A stretch of 64,000 bases of DNA from Actinoallomurus soli (GTDB lineage: Bacteria > Actinomycetota > Actinomycetes > Streptosporangiales > Streptosporangiaceae). Position 1 is the first letter of the stretch; every line of letters starts with the position of its first letter. Shown in pieces: positions 38,401 through 43,800 of the stretch. The stretch lies in NCBI RefSeq assembly GCF_024055715.1, contig NZ_JAMXMV010000026.1, positions 32,495-96,494 on the forward strand. Reading direction: 5' to 3'. The position numbers and the translations under genes are program-made. A model generated the notes under the pieces. That model saw only the letters and a program-made list of their open reading frames with translations, was not told the DNA's origin and made no database searches.

Positions 38401-41400
38401 CGGCCGTCGGCCGTAGGTGGCCAGCAGCGCCTCGGCCTCGATGGGATCGCCGAGCGTGGTGCCCGTGCCGTGTGCCTCGACCGCGTCGACCTGGTCGGCC
38501 CGCAGGCCGGCGACGTCCAGGGCCTGCTGGATGACCCGCCGCTGCGCGGGCCCGCTGGGAGCGGTCAAGCCGTTGCTCGCGCCGTCCTGGTTGATCGCTG
38601 AGCCGCGGATCAGGGCAAGGACGCGATGCCCGTGACGCTGCGCGTCGGAGAGCCGCTCGAGCACCAGCGCCCCGGCCCCCTCCGCCCAGCTCGTGCCATC
38701 CGCGGCGGCTGAGAAGGGCTTGCAGCGGCCGTCGGCGGCCAGGCCCCTCTGCCGGCTGAACTCGACGAACATCCCGGGCGACGCCATGACAGTGACGCCC
38801 CCTGCCAGCGCCATCGCGCATTCTCCCCGGCCCAGCGCCTGCACCGCGAGGTGCAGCGCCACCAGGGATGACGAGCACGCAGTGTCCACCGTGACGGCGG
38901 GCCCCTCCAGGCCGAGCGTGTAGGCCAGGCGGCCGGACACGATACTGGGGGTGCTCCCCGTCAGGAGGTAGCCCTCGTGCCGGCCTGCGGCCTCGTGCAA
39001 CCGGGGACCGTAGTCCTGGGCCGTCGCGCCGATGAACACGCCGGTCCGGGTGGCCGCCAGCGTGGACGGGTCGATCCGGGCGCGTTCGAATGCCTCCCAC
39101 GCCACCTCGAGCGTCAGCCGCTGCTGAGGGTCCATCGCGGCCGCCTCGCGCGGGCCGATGCCGAAGAAGGCCGCGTCGAACTTGTCGGCATCGGACAGGA
39201 AGCCGCCGGCCCCCCCGTAGACGGCTCCGGACTCGCTCGTCAACGTGCCGAGCAATGCCTCCAGGTCCCACCCCCGATCGTCGGGGAAGTCACCGATGGC
39301 ATCGCCCTCCGCGACCAGCAATTCCCACAGGGACTCCGGTGAGCCGACCTCTCCAGGGAACCGGCAGGCCATCCCGATGATCGCGACCGGCTCGTCGTTC
39401 CGCGTGAGCGCCACGGAGGACTCCTCGCCAGTGTCCCCGCGGGGACCGAGCTCGGCTCCTAGGCGCTCGGCCAGGGCCTGGGGCGTTGGGCAGCTGAACA
39501 CGATGGTGTCCGGCAGCCGCAAGCCCGTCGCGGCGCTGATCCGGTCGCGCAGTTCCACGGCCCCCAGCGAGTCCAGCCCCAGGTCGCGGAACGGCAGCGT
39601 CATGTCCACCGCGCTCGCGGTGCGATGCCCCAGGATGATCGCGACGGTCGTCCGCACCAGTTCGAGAAGCGCGGCGGGGTCGGCGGCCAGGTCCCTGACC
39701 GGGCCTGTGGGCGGGGCCGCCTCCCGCTGCCCGTCCGCCGTCGGGGCCTCGGCCACCACCGGTGCCTCGGTCACCGGCCGCCACCCCCGGGCCTGCGCGC
39801 CCAGCCAGTGCTGTTGCCGCTGGAATGCATAGGTCGGCAGGTCGGTCACGCGTGCATCCACCGGGAACAGCTCGCGCCGATCGACGGGCACCCCGGAGGC
39901 GACCGCGTGCGCCAGCAGCATGGCCATGGTCCGCCGCTCAGGCTCGCCCCGCCGCAACGCCGGCGCGAACAAGCGCCCGGCCCGATCGGTGATGCACTCA
40001 CGGCCAAGGGCGGACAGGATCGCGTCCGGTCCCATCTCGGCGAAGACGGTGACGCCGGCTTCGTCGAGATGGTGGACTCCGGCGGCGAAACGCACAGGCT
40101 GCCGGGCGTGGCGTACCCAGTAGTCGGCACTGGCAAGCTCGGCGGCCCCGGCCACGACGCCGGTGACGTTCGAGACGATGGGGATGCGCGGCGCCTGGTA
40201 GGAGAGGGCACGCGCCACCTCGGCGAACTCGCCGAGCATGGGATCCATCCGGACCGAGTGGAACGCGTGGCTCACCTGGAGGCGGGACGTGCGGCGGCCC
40301 TGGTCACGGAAGACATCGGCCACCCGTGCCACGGCGTCCTCATCGCCCGCGATCACGATGGACGTGGGGCCGTTCAGGGCCGCGATGTCCACCGTGGGCT
40401 CGGCCAGGACGAGCGGTGCCACCTCGTCCTCGGTGGCCTGGATCGCGATCATCGCGCCACCCGGGGGAAGCTGCTGCATCAGCCTCCCGCGCGCGGTGAC
40501 CAGGGCGGCCGCGTCGGCCAAGGTCAAGATCCCCGCCACATGAGCCGCCGCCAGCTCGCCGACCGAATGACCGATGAGATAGTCGGGGCGCAGCCCGTAC
40601 CGGGTCACCGCCCGGTAGAGCGCGACCTCGAGCGCGAAGAGAGCCGGCTGGGTGTAGCAGGTCTGGCCGAGGCTGGAGGCGAGCGGTGTACCGGGCTCGG
40701 CGAACATGACCGATTTCAGCGGAACGTCAAGCTGCGGGTCGAGGGCGGCGCAGGCCTCGTCCAGGGCCGAGGCGAACACGGGATCGCTCTCGTAGAGGTC
40801 GCGCCCCATTCCCGGTCGCTGGCCGCCTTGGCCGGAGAACATGAAGGCCATCGCCCCGGCCGGGCCGCTGCCGGTCGCGGTGCCCGGCCAGGGGCCGCCC
40901 TCGGCCAGCGCGCCCAGCCCGGCGAGCAACTCCTCGGGCCCGTCGCCCACGATCACTGTTCGATGACCGAACGTGGTCCTGGTCGTCGCCAGCGAAAGCC
41001 CGACATCGGCAGCGGACGCCGATGGCTCCTCGCGCAGCCAGGCCAGCAGGCGTGCCGCCTGGCCGCGGACGGCGGCTGGATCGCGTCCGGAGATGATCCA
41101 GGGCAGGGGCCGCGGGCTGGGCGTCCCCTGGAGGACGCGGTCGGCCGGCGCGGGCGGCGGGGGTTCGGCGAGAACGACATGACAGTTCGAGCCGCCCATG
41201 CCGAAGGAGCTGATCCCGGCGATGAGCGGCGCGTCCGGACACGGCCAGGGGCCAGTGGACGACTGCACCGTCAGCTGGAGCGCATCGAGGTCGATGGCGG
41301 GATTCGGGGTCTCGAAGTTCAGGCTCGCGGGCAGCTCGCGGTGGTGGATGCTCAGCGCCACCTTGAGCAGCCCGGCGATGCCCGCAGCTCCCTCCAGGTG

Positions 41401-42471
41401 ACCGATGTTCGTCTTCACCGATCCGACGTGCAGCGGATTCTCCGGCGGGCGGCGGATGCCGAGTTCCGCGCCGAGTGCCGCCGCCTCGACAGGGTCGCCT
41501 TGACGGGTACCCGTGCCGTGCAGCTCGACGTACTGGACGTCCGCGGCCTTCAGGCGGGCCTGCTCGCGTGCCAGCCGCAGCACCTGGCGCTGTGCCTCGA
41601 CGTCCGGAATCGTGAGCGAGGCACCGGCCCCGTCGTTGTTCATCGCGCTGCCGCGGATCACGCAGTAGATCCGGTCGCCGTCCGCGAGCGCGGTGTCCAG
41701 CGGCTTGAGCACGACCGCGGCTCCGCCCTCGCCGCGCACGTAGCCGTTGGCCCGAGCGTCGAACGTGTAGCACCGGCCATCCGGTGAAAGGGCACCGAAC
41801 TTGGTGGCGGTGATGGTGGAGAGCGGACTCAGGATGAGGTTCACCCCGGCCGCCACGGCAAGAGAGCACTCGGCGCGCCGGAGGCTTTCCACGGCCAGGT
41901 GAACGGCGACAAGAGAGGAGGACTGGCCGGTGTCGACCGTCAGGCTCGGGCCGCGCAGGCCGAGGACATACGAGACCCTGTTGGCGACCATGCTGCGGTG
42001 CAGCCCCGTCATGGTGTGGCGCGAGACGGATTCGACGCCCCCCTCCCGGGCGAGCGCCGCGTAGTCATCGGCGATGACTCCCGCGAAGATGCCGGCCGAG
42101 GTCCCTCGGATGTCGGCTGGAACGATCCTGCCGTTCTCCAGCGCCTCCCACGACAGCTCCAGCATCAGCCGTTGCTGCGGGTCCATCGCCGCGGCCTCGC
42201 GCGGGCTGATGCCGAAGAACCCGGCGTCGAACTCGCCGACATGGTCGAGGTACCCGCCGTGACGGGTGTTGGTCTTGCCGGGCGCCGCCAGGTCCCTGTC
42301 GTACAGGGCGTCCGGGTCCCAGCGGTCGGCCGGGGTCTCGGTTATGGCATCTCGCTCTTCGCGCAGCAGGTGCCACAATTCCGCTGGGTTCTCGGCCTTC
42401 GGAAGGCGGCATGAAAGTCCGATGACGGCGACCTGGAATTCGGCGGCAGCGTGGGTTTTACTTGTCATCAC
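23410..42471 (-). CDS. modular type I PKS A: KSQ loading module plus three KS-AT-DH-KR-ACP modules
   Basis: This 6353-residue synthase starts the chain. It opens directly with a KSQ domain and has no N-terminal docking helix, as expected for a first protein. Then come AT and ACP (to about residue 1020) and three extension modules (1021-2770, 2771-4535, 4536-6353). AT motifs predict malonyl, malonyl, methylmalonyl, malonyl. All three KR domains keep the catalytic Ser/Tyr and the B-type Asp. If every DH works, the product on the last ACP is a methyl-branched conjugated trienoyl thioester. The C-terminus (6280-6353) is a docking domain ending DDELFDALDKELGS, so the chain passes to another protein. 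There is no thioesterase. GTG 42471 or ATG 42468 may start it. It lies upstream of, and is probably co-transcribed with, the FabH-like gene. Confidence 0.96.
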   Translation of the reverse strand: MMTSKTHAAAEFQVAVIGLSCRLPKAENPAELWHLLREERDAITETPADRWDPDALYDRDLAAPGKTNTRHGGYLDHVGEFDAGFFGISPREAAAMDPQQRLMLELSWEALENGRIVPADIRGTSAGIFAGVIADDYAALAREGGVESVSRHTMTGLHRSMVANRVSYVLGLRGPSLTVDTGQSSSLVAVHLAVESLRRAECSLAVAAGVNLILSPLSTITATKFGALSPDGRCYTFDARANGYVRGEGGAAVVLKPLDTALADGDRIYCVIRGSAMNNDGAGASLTIPDVEAQRQVLRLAREQARLKAADVQYVELHGTGTRQGDPVEAAALGAELGIRRPPENPLHVGSVKTNIGHLEGAAGIAGLLKVALSIHHRELPASLNFETPNPAIDLDALQLTVQSSTGPWPCPDAPLIAGISSFGMGGSNCHVVLAEPPPPAPADRVLQGTPSPRPLPWIISGRDPAAVRGQAARLLAWLREEPSASAADVGLSLATTRTTFGHRTVIVGDGPEELLAGLGALAEGGPWPGTATGSGPAGAMAFMFSGQGGQRPGMGRDLYESDPVFASALDEACAALDPQLDVPLKSVMFAEPGTPLASSLGQTCYTQPALFALEVALYRAVTRYGLRPDYLIGHSVGELAAAHVAGILTLADAAALVTARGRLMQQLPPGGAMIAIQATEDEVAPLVLAEPTVDIAALNGPTSIVIAGDEDAVARVADVFRDQGRRTSRLQVSHAFHSVRMDPMLGEFAEVARALSYQAPRIPIVSNVTGVVAGAAELASADYWVRHARQPVRFAAGVHHLDEAGVTVFAEMGPDAILSALGRECITDRAGRLFAPALRRGEPERRTMAMLLAHAVASGVPVDRRELFPVDARVTDLPTYAFQRQQHWLGAQARGWRPVTEAPVVAEAPTADGQREAAPPTGPVRDLAADPAALLELVRTTVAIILGHRTASAVDMTLPFRDLGLDSLGAVELRDRISAATGLRLPDTIVFSCPTPQALAERLGAELGPRGDTGEESSVALTRNDEPVAIIGMACRFPGEVGSPESLWELLVAEGDAIGDFPDDRGWDLEALLGTLTSESGAVYGGAGGFLSDADKFDAAFFGIGPREAAAMDPQQRLTLEVAWEAFERARIDPSTLAATRTGVFIGATAQDYGPRLHEAAGRHEGYLLTGSTPSIVSGRLAYTLGLEGPAVTVDTACSSSLVALHLAVQALGRGECAMALAGGVTVMASPGMFVEFSRQRGLAADGRCKPFSAAADGTSWAEGAGALVLERLSDAQRHGHRVLALIRGSAINQDGASNGLTAPSGPAQRRVIQQALDVAGLRADQVDAVEAHGTGTTLGDPIEAEALLATYGRRPSDRPLLLGSVKSNIGHAQAAAGVAGIIKMVMAMEHGELPATLHADEPSPRIDWSSGALVLVTASRPWPRDGHPRRAGISSFGISGTNAHVILEEAPPVTAGAPDEAKADHAPPPAVPWVISARDEGALRAQADRLRVHLAAHPDLDTAGIARSLATTRAPFEHRAVIIGPDKATLVAGLDQLARGQDTAAVVRTTAGQGAAALLFAGQGTQRPGMGHGLYQAEPVFAAAIDEISGHFGQYLDRPLRDVMFAAEHSPDSVLLGQTGYTQPALFTLEVALARLLAYYGMTFDYLGGHSVGELAAAHVAGVLTLADACALVAARGRLMQAAPAGGAMIAVQASEEEIRATLAGHEETVSLAAVNGPRSVVIAGDAVAAARLAAQWTARGRKTRRLSVSHAFHSPHMAVILDEFRQVAAGLSYSAPARPVISNLTGEPADPAQMCTPEYWTRHIRETVRFHDGIRWLAAHDVTTYVEAGPDATLTAAVRVSLDDSPGPVQAVAALRPGLPDFTAVLTALASVNRRGVRTRWERLCPDAASVELPTYPFQRRRYWLAPPTGGGLRAAGLASARHPMMASVTGLASDEGMLLTGTASMAAFPWVTDHRIAGTVPMPATAFLELAINAAGHAGLGHIEEMTLEAPLLLPSQATVHLQVRLGRPDEAQRATVAVYSRPAGSDAPDEQRWTRHASGVLTANAAAPPAADAGDRPPSGAEAIAVDDLYSRLAAKGYQYGPSFRSVRAAWAGSGRLWAEIALSPEAHDEAAEFGLHPALLDAALHVLLPELPAQPGHVNLPFSLSGVSLYASGATAVRAVGTRLAADTFRLDLFDGTGAPVAAIEKIVFRPAAEDVLAGADPAAQSGGRLYAVDWKPTTAAAATAREWVMVGSPVAGLSAAVYPDLPALAATLGADRPAPDVAVVAPAPRDAEPLTDAYAIAERTLALVQEWLADERFASSRLIIVTRAGSGRPPADTPGTLAHAPLWGLVRSAQAEHPDRFVLIDIDDESSLSALPAAIATGEPQVGVRDGRLSVPRLVPLRPPPGLDDAAFAPDITVLITGGTGALGGLVARHLVSRHGVRRLVLASRRGPAAADATALRAEMTRLGAEVTIAATDVADRRALADLVSTIPASRPLAIVHLAGGLDDATIPSLTPDHLATVFGAKVDAAWHLHELTRDRPVRSFILFSSITGITGGAGQANYAAANSFLDALACHRRAQGLPGVSLAWSLWDTGGGMSGGLSPADKARWSRSGYVPLREDNAVRLLDAALATDEAIVVPAGFQPAIMETRAATGGLPAVLQGLFRAPRRRAGAPSSPGGSSWVQEISALPSEERLAAAEALVRASVEVALGHAAGSAIDMSRAFRDLGFDSLAGVEFRNRLVATTGLRVPTTVIFDYPTPAAVARMLLSHGPATAPPEEADAAVAVSADHDPIAIVSMACRYPGGVQTPEDLWQLVATATDAIGEFPTTRGWPIDDLYDPDPGRAGKSTVKSGGFLYDADMFDPEFFGLSPREAMAADPQHRLLLEVAWEAFERAGIDPSGMRGSRTGVFAGVMYNDYGPRLSAVPAGFEGHVLTGTIPSVASGRVAYTYGLEGPAITIDTACSSSLVAMHLAGQALRNGECSMALAGGVTVMSTPTTFIEFSRQRGLSPDGRCKSFSASADGTGWGEGAGLLLLERLSEARRRQHPVLGIIRGSAVNQDGASNGLTAPNGPSQERVIRQALADARLSPQDVDVVEAHGTGTVLGDPIEAHALLATYGRDRDKPLWLGSIKSNIGHTQAAAGAAGVIKMIMAMTHQLMPRTLHVTEPSPRIDWEAGAVRLLTDEQSWPAGERPRRAAVSSFGISGTNAHVILEEPPADGTLPDAPSRPHPGGSASGPDAQPLLLSARTQDALRAQAGRLAAFLTDDDRSPLPDIAWTLATGRQDFRERAVIVIRDRDEAVSALSELAEGERPAALSLGTATGRPSTVFVFPGHGAQWPGMGLDLLKSAPVFAEQLDRCGRALAEFVDWSLPAVLAGGSSVLDRVDVVQPALWAVMVSLAELWRSAGVVPDAVVGHSLGEIAAAHVAGALSLRDAARLVAFRGRALAKLAGTGKMAAVALPTREVSRLIQPWTGELSIAAVNSPRSTVVAGSARAIEAMLTHCEAAGVRARRVRIDYASHTDHMLPLENELLSGLGSVAPLDGQVPIFSTVTADRIDGSRLDARHWFRNLRQAVRFDETVRSLLSAGNRLFIEVSPHPVLVPDLEQSFEDAGAQGAVAIPSLRRDHGGLGHFLASVAEAHTRGATVAWETLMSSGRTVILPTYPFERTRLWLAGHGVGADPANGDPLAEAHPMIADATTLADRDTTILTGRLSLRAHPWLADHTVDNTVLLPGTAFASLAIRAGHRAGLGRLDELTLEAPLVLPEHGSVRFQVILDGPDQDGRRAVTIFSAPEGTASAAPEGSAEPAGPTWVRHASGTLGSADEAPAESRTAWPPAGATAVDLDRAYDSLAGAGLEYGPAFQGLQALWRLDGDMYAEVALPDSIVPDGFGLHPALLDAALHPLALDHIVAGEPGTVPLPFSWTGVRLHALDASFLRIRLSPGPAGAYQLTGYDADGSPVISADSITLRPVAPDRLRPTGSPREQALFGVSWHAAPPAGRGENPSWAVLDPRGLGLPAPLGTRESLTGIRAAAAPDGGMPPIVLAPVAVPGNDDRGAAALNLTEGLLHLVQEWVADDLLAATRLVVVTRRAMAAGEGEAGDPAAAAAWGLIRAAQAEHPDRFGLVDVDDWATTDALIAAALRTGQPELAIRGRQVLLPQLDRVASAPEHAASPLAGAPLAGTVLVTGATGTLGRLVARHLVHSYGARHLLLVSRQGPAAEGAAELVRGLTEAGAEVALAPCDVANRDALADLLAGIPPDRPLTAVIHTAGILDDATVAAMNPERLTAVMRPKATGAWLLHDLTRDAGPSAFVLFSSLAGTLGSPGQSGYGAANAFLDALASYRREAGLPATSLAWGLWSEASGMTGHLSDRDRARLNRAGIKPMTTETGLALLDASLAANRPTVVPAALDMPALRARAADGTLPPLLGRLVPALRRAVPRTGSASASFAERLARLPDQERARAVRELVRGSAANVLGHAEAADIPVDVPFSDLGSDSLTAVELRNQLTAATGYRLPITAIFDHPTVDRLSDFLRAELADTATAGTAPRPTAHVGDDAIAIVSMACRYPGAAGPEDLWQIVATGADTISGFPTDRGWDLERLYHPDPDHPGTSYTREGGFLEDATRFDQELFGISGREAVAMDPQQRLLLEVTWETLERAGIDPTSLRNTQTGVFAGVMHNDYASKVRGAPAGLEGYLSIGSTASVASGRVAYAFGLQGPAVTVDTACSSSLVAVHLAAQALRQGECDLALAGGVTVMAHPTLFIEFSRQRGLSPDGRCKAFAAGADGTAWSEGVGLLLLERLTDARRNGHEVLAVLDGSAVNQDGASNGLTAPNGPAQERVIRQALAAGGLSPGDIDVVEAHGTGTALGDPIEARAIAATYGKDRTTGPVLIGSVKSNIGHTQAAAGVAGIIKMVMAMRHGQVPRTLHVDAPSPHIDWEAGQVCLVTDPVPWPATGRLRRAAVSSFGISGTNAHVIIRQPTEANGAQAPAGEEPPVIPWPLSAAGEAALTAQAARLAQSDAGLRAVDVGYTLAAGRAALSRRAVAIGASAADLRKAVTALGRGEAAPGVVLGSVVTGGTAFLFSGQGSQHAGMGSELYRSFSAYAAALDAVCEHLDAHLDRPLRDAMFAAEGSPEAALLHQTVFTQAALFATGTALFRLLEDWGVRPDLVAGHSIGEITAAHVSGVLPLADACTLVAGRGRLMQALPAGGAMLAVRASEEEVLQWTDGLAHRVGLAAVNGAASVVLSGDEASIDEVTHVIERAGRRARRLQVSHAFHSPLMDPILDELRAVASGLTYRRAAVPVVSTLTGERISDDELSSPDHWARQARGTVRFGAAVARLDGEQVRTYLELGPGGALSAMAQEAVDPATAGRAEFIPLMRRGRPEAREIVTGLARAHVRGVQADWSRFFTDAGARRADLPTYAFQRRRHWLTGAPDHGDLAAIGLAPADHPLLGADVTLAGTATLAYAGQVSTRTHPWVADHAVGGAVVLPGTAILELAASVGAKAACDTIEELTLEAPVMLPDQGSVTIQVTLDEPDEAGRRRLSVFSRDSGTERESAWTRNAVGVLGSGPPEPSEPAAPWPQPGAQPVDVAEAYERMSEQGHEYGPAFQGLRAMWRDGSDLYAEVALADDVDGTGFMVHPALLDAALHAMLVDAVLPGASRAAELTGSAEVPFSWSGVRLRTTSAGALRVRLTRTGSGIALTATDGNGTPVLTVGSLVTRPTPIGRPASTGAAGDLFGVDWMPAAGTTTAPPTLAVLGDTGLGLEAPRHASLAALRAALSEGTPVPGTVAVPVYGPGHDGDADGEGSERDLPTAVRLATERAASVIREWLAAAELSTARLALITRGAIAAGDEDVPDLAHAAVWGLVRAAQGEHPGRLQVIDVDGGSSADALARALAGDDPQVAVRAGQCRVPRLVPVTGPVGPAEPPAAFGPEGTVLITGASGMVGGQIARHLAAAHGVRHLLLASRGGMTRPAVSELLADLARDGAQAQVVACDVGDRAAIAGLLAGIPAERPLRAIVHAAGAVADGLLADLTAAEFDTVLRPKVDGAWHLSELTSDLPITAFVLLSSIAGVAGNPGQSNYAAANGFLDAIAARRRARGQAGLSLAWGMWDGAEGMAAALDETQRRRIARRGVAPMPAQRALELFDAALTVPDRSLLVPAVLDTTALGRLKDLPAVYRGLVATKQPAARRHDHPARFARALAERPREERGAAILGFVQEQIALVLDHPEPAAIAPDRGLLDLGFDSLTALELRNRLAAATGMELPNTLVFDYPTAALLTECLQSRLSGDAAATVPLAEAPAKVLRTLETAIVAAASPDERGPLIAGLRTLLQRYAPSGGDSADLDTATDDELFDALDKELGS
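23413..28866 (-). other. PKS module 3: KS-AT(malonyl)-DH-KR-ACP
   Basis: KS Cys4713; AT Ser5160 with HAFH 5260-5263 (malonyl). DH His5469 in HAVGGAVVLP and Asp5633. The KR B-type loop reads VAD (6015-6017) instead of LDD but keeps the third-position Asp; Tyr6072 is present. ACP Ser6237, followed by the docking tail. Predicted outcome is an unbranched double bond. Confidence 0.88.
28867..34161 (-). other. PKS module 2: KS-AT(methylmalonyl)-DH-KR-ACP
   Basis: KS Cys2951; AT Ser3404 with YASH 3504-3507 (methylmalonyl). DH His3710 and Asp3884 are present, but the Gly of HxxxGxxxxP is Asn3714 (HTVDNTVLLP). KR LDD 4258-4260 and Tyr4315. ACP Ser4483 in LGSDSL. Predicted outcome is a methyl-branched double bond if the DH tolerates the Asn. 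Confidence 0.88.
34162..39411 (-). other. PKS module 1: KS-AT(malonyl)-DH-KR-ACP
   Basis: KS Cys1199; AT Ser1653 with HAFH 1753-1756 (malonyl). DH His1958 in HRIAGTVPMP and Asp2127 in LLDAALH, both intact. KR has LDD at 2493-2495 (B-type), Ser2537 and Tyr2550. ACP Ser2719. Predicted outcome is an alpha,beta-double bond without a branch. Confidence 0.9.
39412..42471 (-). other. PKS A loading module: KSQ-AT(malonyl)-ACP
   Basis: In the KS the active-site Cys is replaced by Gln183 (VDTGQSSSLV), while His318 and His358 remain. This is a decarboxylating KSQ. The AT has Ser636 in GHSVGE and HAFH at 735-738, predicting malonyl-CoA. The ACP has Ser968 in LGLDSLGAV. The starter is therefore acetyl made by decarboxylation of malonyl-ACP. 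Confidence 0.92.
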
Positions 42472-42729
42472 GTTCCACTTGGCTCCGTGCGTTCAGGCTA
42501 TGAGTGTCGCTGCGGCTTCTAAAGCGATCCTGAAGCACCAGGTCCGCAGAGGCCGTCGCCACTCGAAAATGGTGGACCAGTGCAAGGAGGCCAGAAAGCC
42601 CGACACCAAATCGAATCCCCCTGTCGGATCGCCCCGTACTGCCGGGCGAGCAGAGATTCATCGGTTCGACGCCTTGACCGGACAGACGGCCTGGGTGAAG
42701 ATCGGCCGGGAACCCTGCGGAGGAGAGAA
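42472..42729. other. divergent gap between PKS A and the DUF5753 gene
   Basis: This 258-bp region must hold the promoter of the PKS A-fabH unit on the - strand and that of the island on the + strand. I see no clear boxes or palindromes and no gene. Confidence 0.4.
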
Positions 42730-43437
42730 ATGCGGCGAACTTCTGGTGACGGTGCTGATCTGGCCCAGCTTGCGGGCAATAAGCCCGGGGAGGGTGCCGT
42801 CGAGATATCTGAGATGGAGCCAATGTGGGTGGAGTGGGATCAGGAGCTACGTGCTGGTCAGACTTACCTCCAGTCGCAAGGAACGCTTCTGTACGAGAAG
42901 ACCAGGCTGCTGCGCGCCTACGACTCCATCGTGGTCCCTGGCATTCTCCAGACGCATGACTACGTGGTGGGCCTCTACGAGGCCGTTGCCCTCCTGTACG
43001 GTCTGCCGGCGGAGAGCGATCCCGAGGACGCCGCCAACGCGCGTGTGCCTCGGCGGCGTCTCATCACCCAGCCGACGGGACGCAACGAGTACTCGTTCGT
43101 GGTGGAGTACAGCGCGCTCACCGACGTCATCGGCAGCCCCGAGGTGATGGACGAACAACTCGGCTTCCTCACCTATGCGACGACGCTGCCCCACGTCGTC
43201 CTCGGGGTCATCCCCCCAGGCGTCACCCGCACGCTGTACCCCGGCGAGGGCTTCTACATCTTCGATGACCAACTCGTACGCAGCTCGATCTGGTCGGGCG
43301 AGATCAGGACGGACAAGCCCGACGAGATCGCCTTCTTCGTCAGGGCGTTCGACCTGCTACGGGACCAGGCCGTTTACGGTGACCCGGCACGGGAGCTGAT
43401 CGAGTCGGCACGAGCCGAACTGCGAAATCGGGAATAG
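42730..43437 (+). CDS. DUF5753 regulator-like protein lacking a recognisable HTH
   Basis: This 235-residue protein consists mainly of the DUF5753 domain normally found C-terminal to an XRE helix-turn-helix in actinomycete regulators. Marks are ARAYDSIVVPGILQT-like text (LLRAYDSIVVPGILQTHDYV), a central PHVVLGVIPPGV and DDQLVRSSIWSGEI. The normal N-terminal HTH of about 60-70 residues is missing: only about 35 unlike residues precede the domain. GGAGGAGA at 42718-42726 places the start at 42730 and argues that the short form is really translated. It may act as a modulator without DNA binding, or be a truncated relic. It opens the + strand island between the PKS genes. Confidence 0.7.
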   Translation: MRRTSGDGADLAQLAGNKPGEGAVEISEMEPMWVEWDQELRAGQTYLQSQGTLLYEKTRLLRAYDSIVVPGILQTHDYVVGLYEAVALLYGLPAESDPEDAANARVPRRRLITQPTGRNEYSFVVEYSALTDVIGSPEVMDEQLGFLTYATTLPHVVLGVIPPGVTRTLYPGEGFYIFDDQLVRSSIWSGEIRTDKPDEIAFFVRAFDLLRDQAVYGDPARELIESARAELRNRE

Positions 43438-43800
43438 ATCCGCCTTCACGAAGTGGCCGTCCTTCAGCTTCGGCTGAGATCGCGGGCGGTCGTACGGGAC
43501 TTGGCCGGTCGGCCGCCGATCCATTTCGGTCCGGCGCCGCGAATCCTCGCGCGTTGCGTTGCACGCCTAGATCACCTTCAGCGCGTGGACGAACACCTCG
43601 GACCGGCGAGCAACGGGCACCATCTCCACCCGGCAGCCTGCCGGGCATGGCCGGCGAGCGGGCACGGGGGCGATTACCCGGCCGGCCTTCCGCGGCACGG
43701 CACTGGCCTGGCCTTGTCCGGTCATCATCCGGGCCGCGCTTCAGGCGGGCTTTAGGAAAACCACCAATCCTGGCCGTGTGCCTATCAAGAAGGAGTCCCG
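43438..43800. other. gap with a possible DUF397 remnant
   Basis: DUF5753 regulators are often followed by a small DUF397 protein. In the same frame just after the stop codon, the translation contains EVAVLQLRLRSRAVVRDLAG followed by PPIHFGP, which loosely recalls the EVA...VRDS...GP...F pattern of DUF397, but there is no N-terminal half and no proper start. I regard it as a possible relic. Nothing else is visible until AAGAAGGAG at 43789-43797 for the next gene. Confidence 0.3.

Noticed and set aside
39625..41787. 720-codon + strand frame opposite the PKS A loading module, and similar long frames at 55914-58946 and 2559-5111
   Set aside because: They are antisense shadows of PKS or other genes, with low-complexity translations and no start-site support.
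43453..43755. DUF397-like open frame after the DUF5753 gene
   Set aside because: Only a loose match to part of the family, with no N-terminal half and no ribosome-binding site; kept only as a possible relic.
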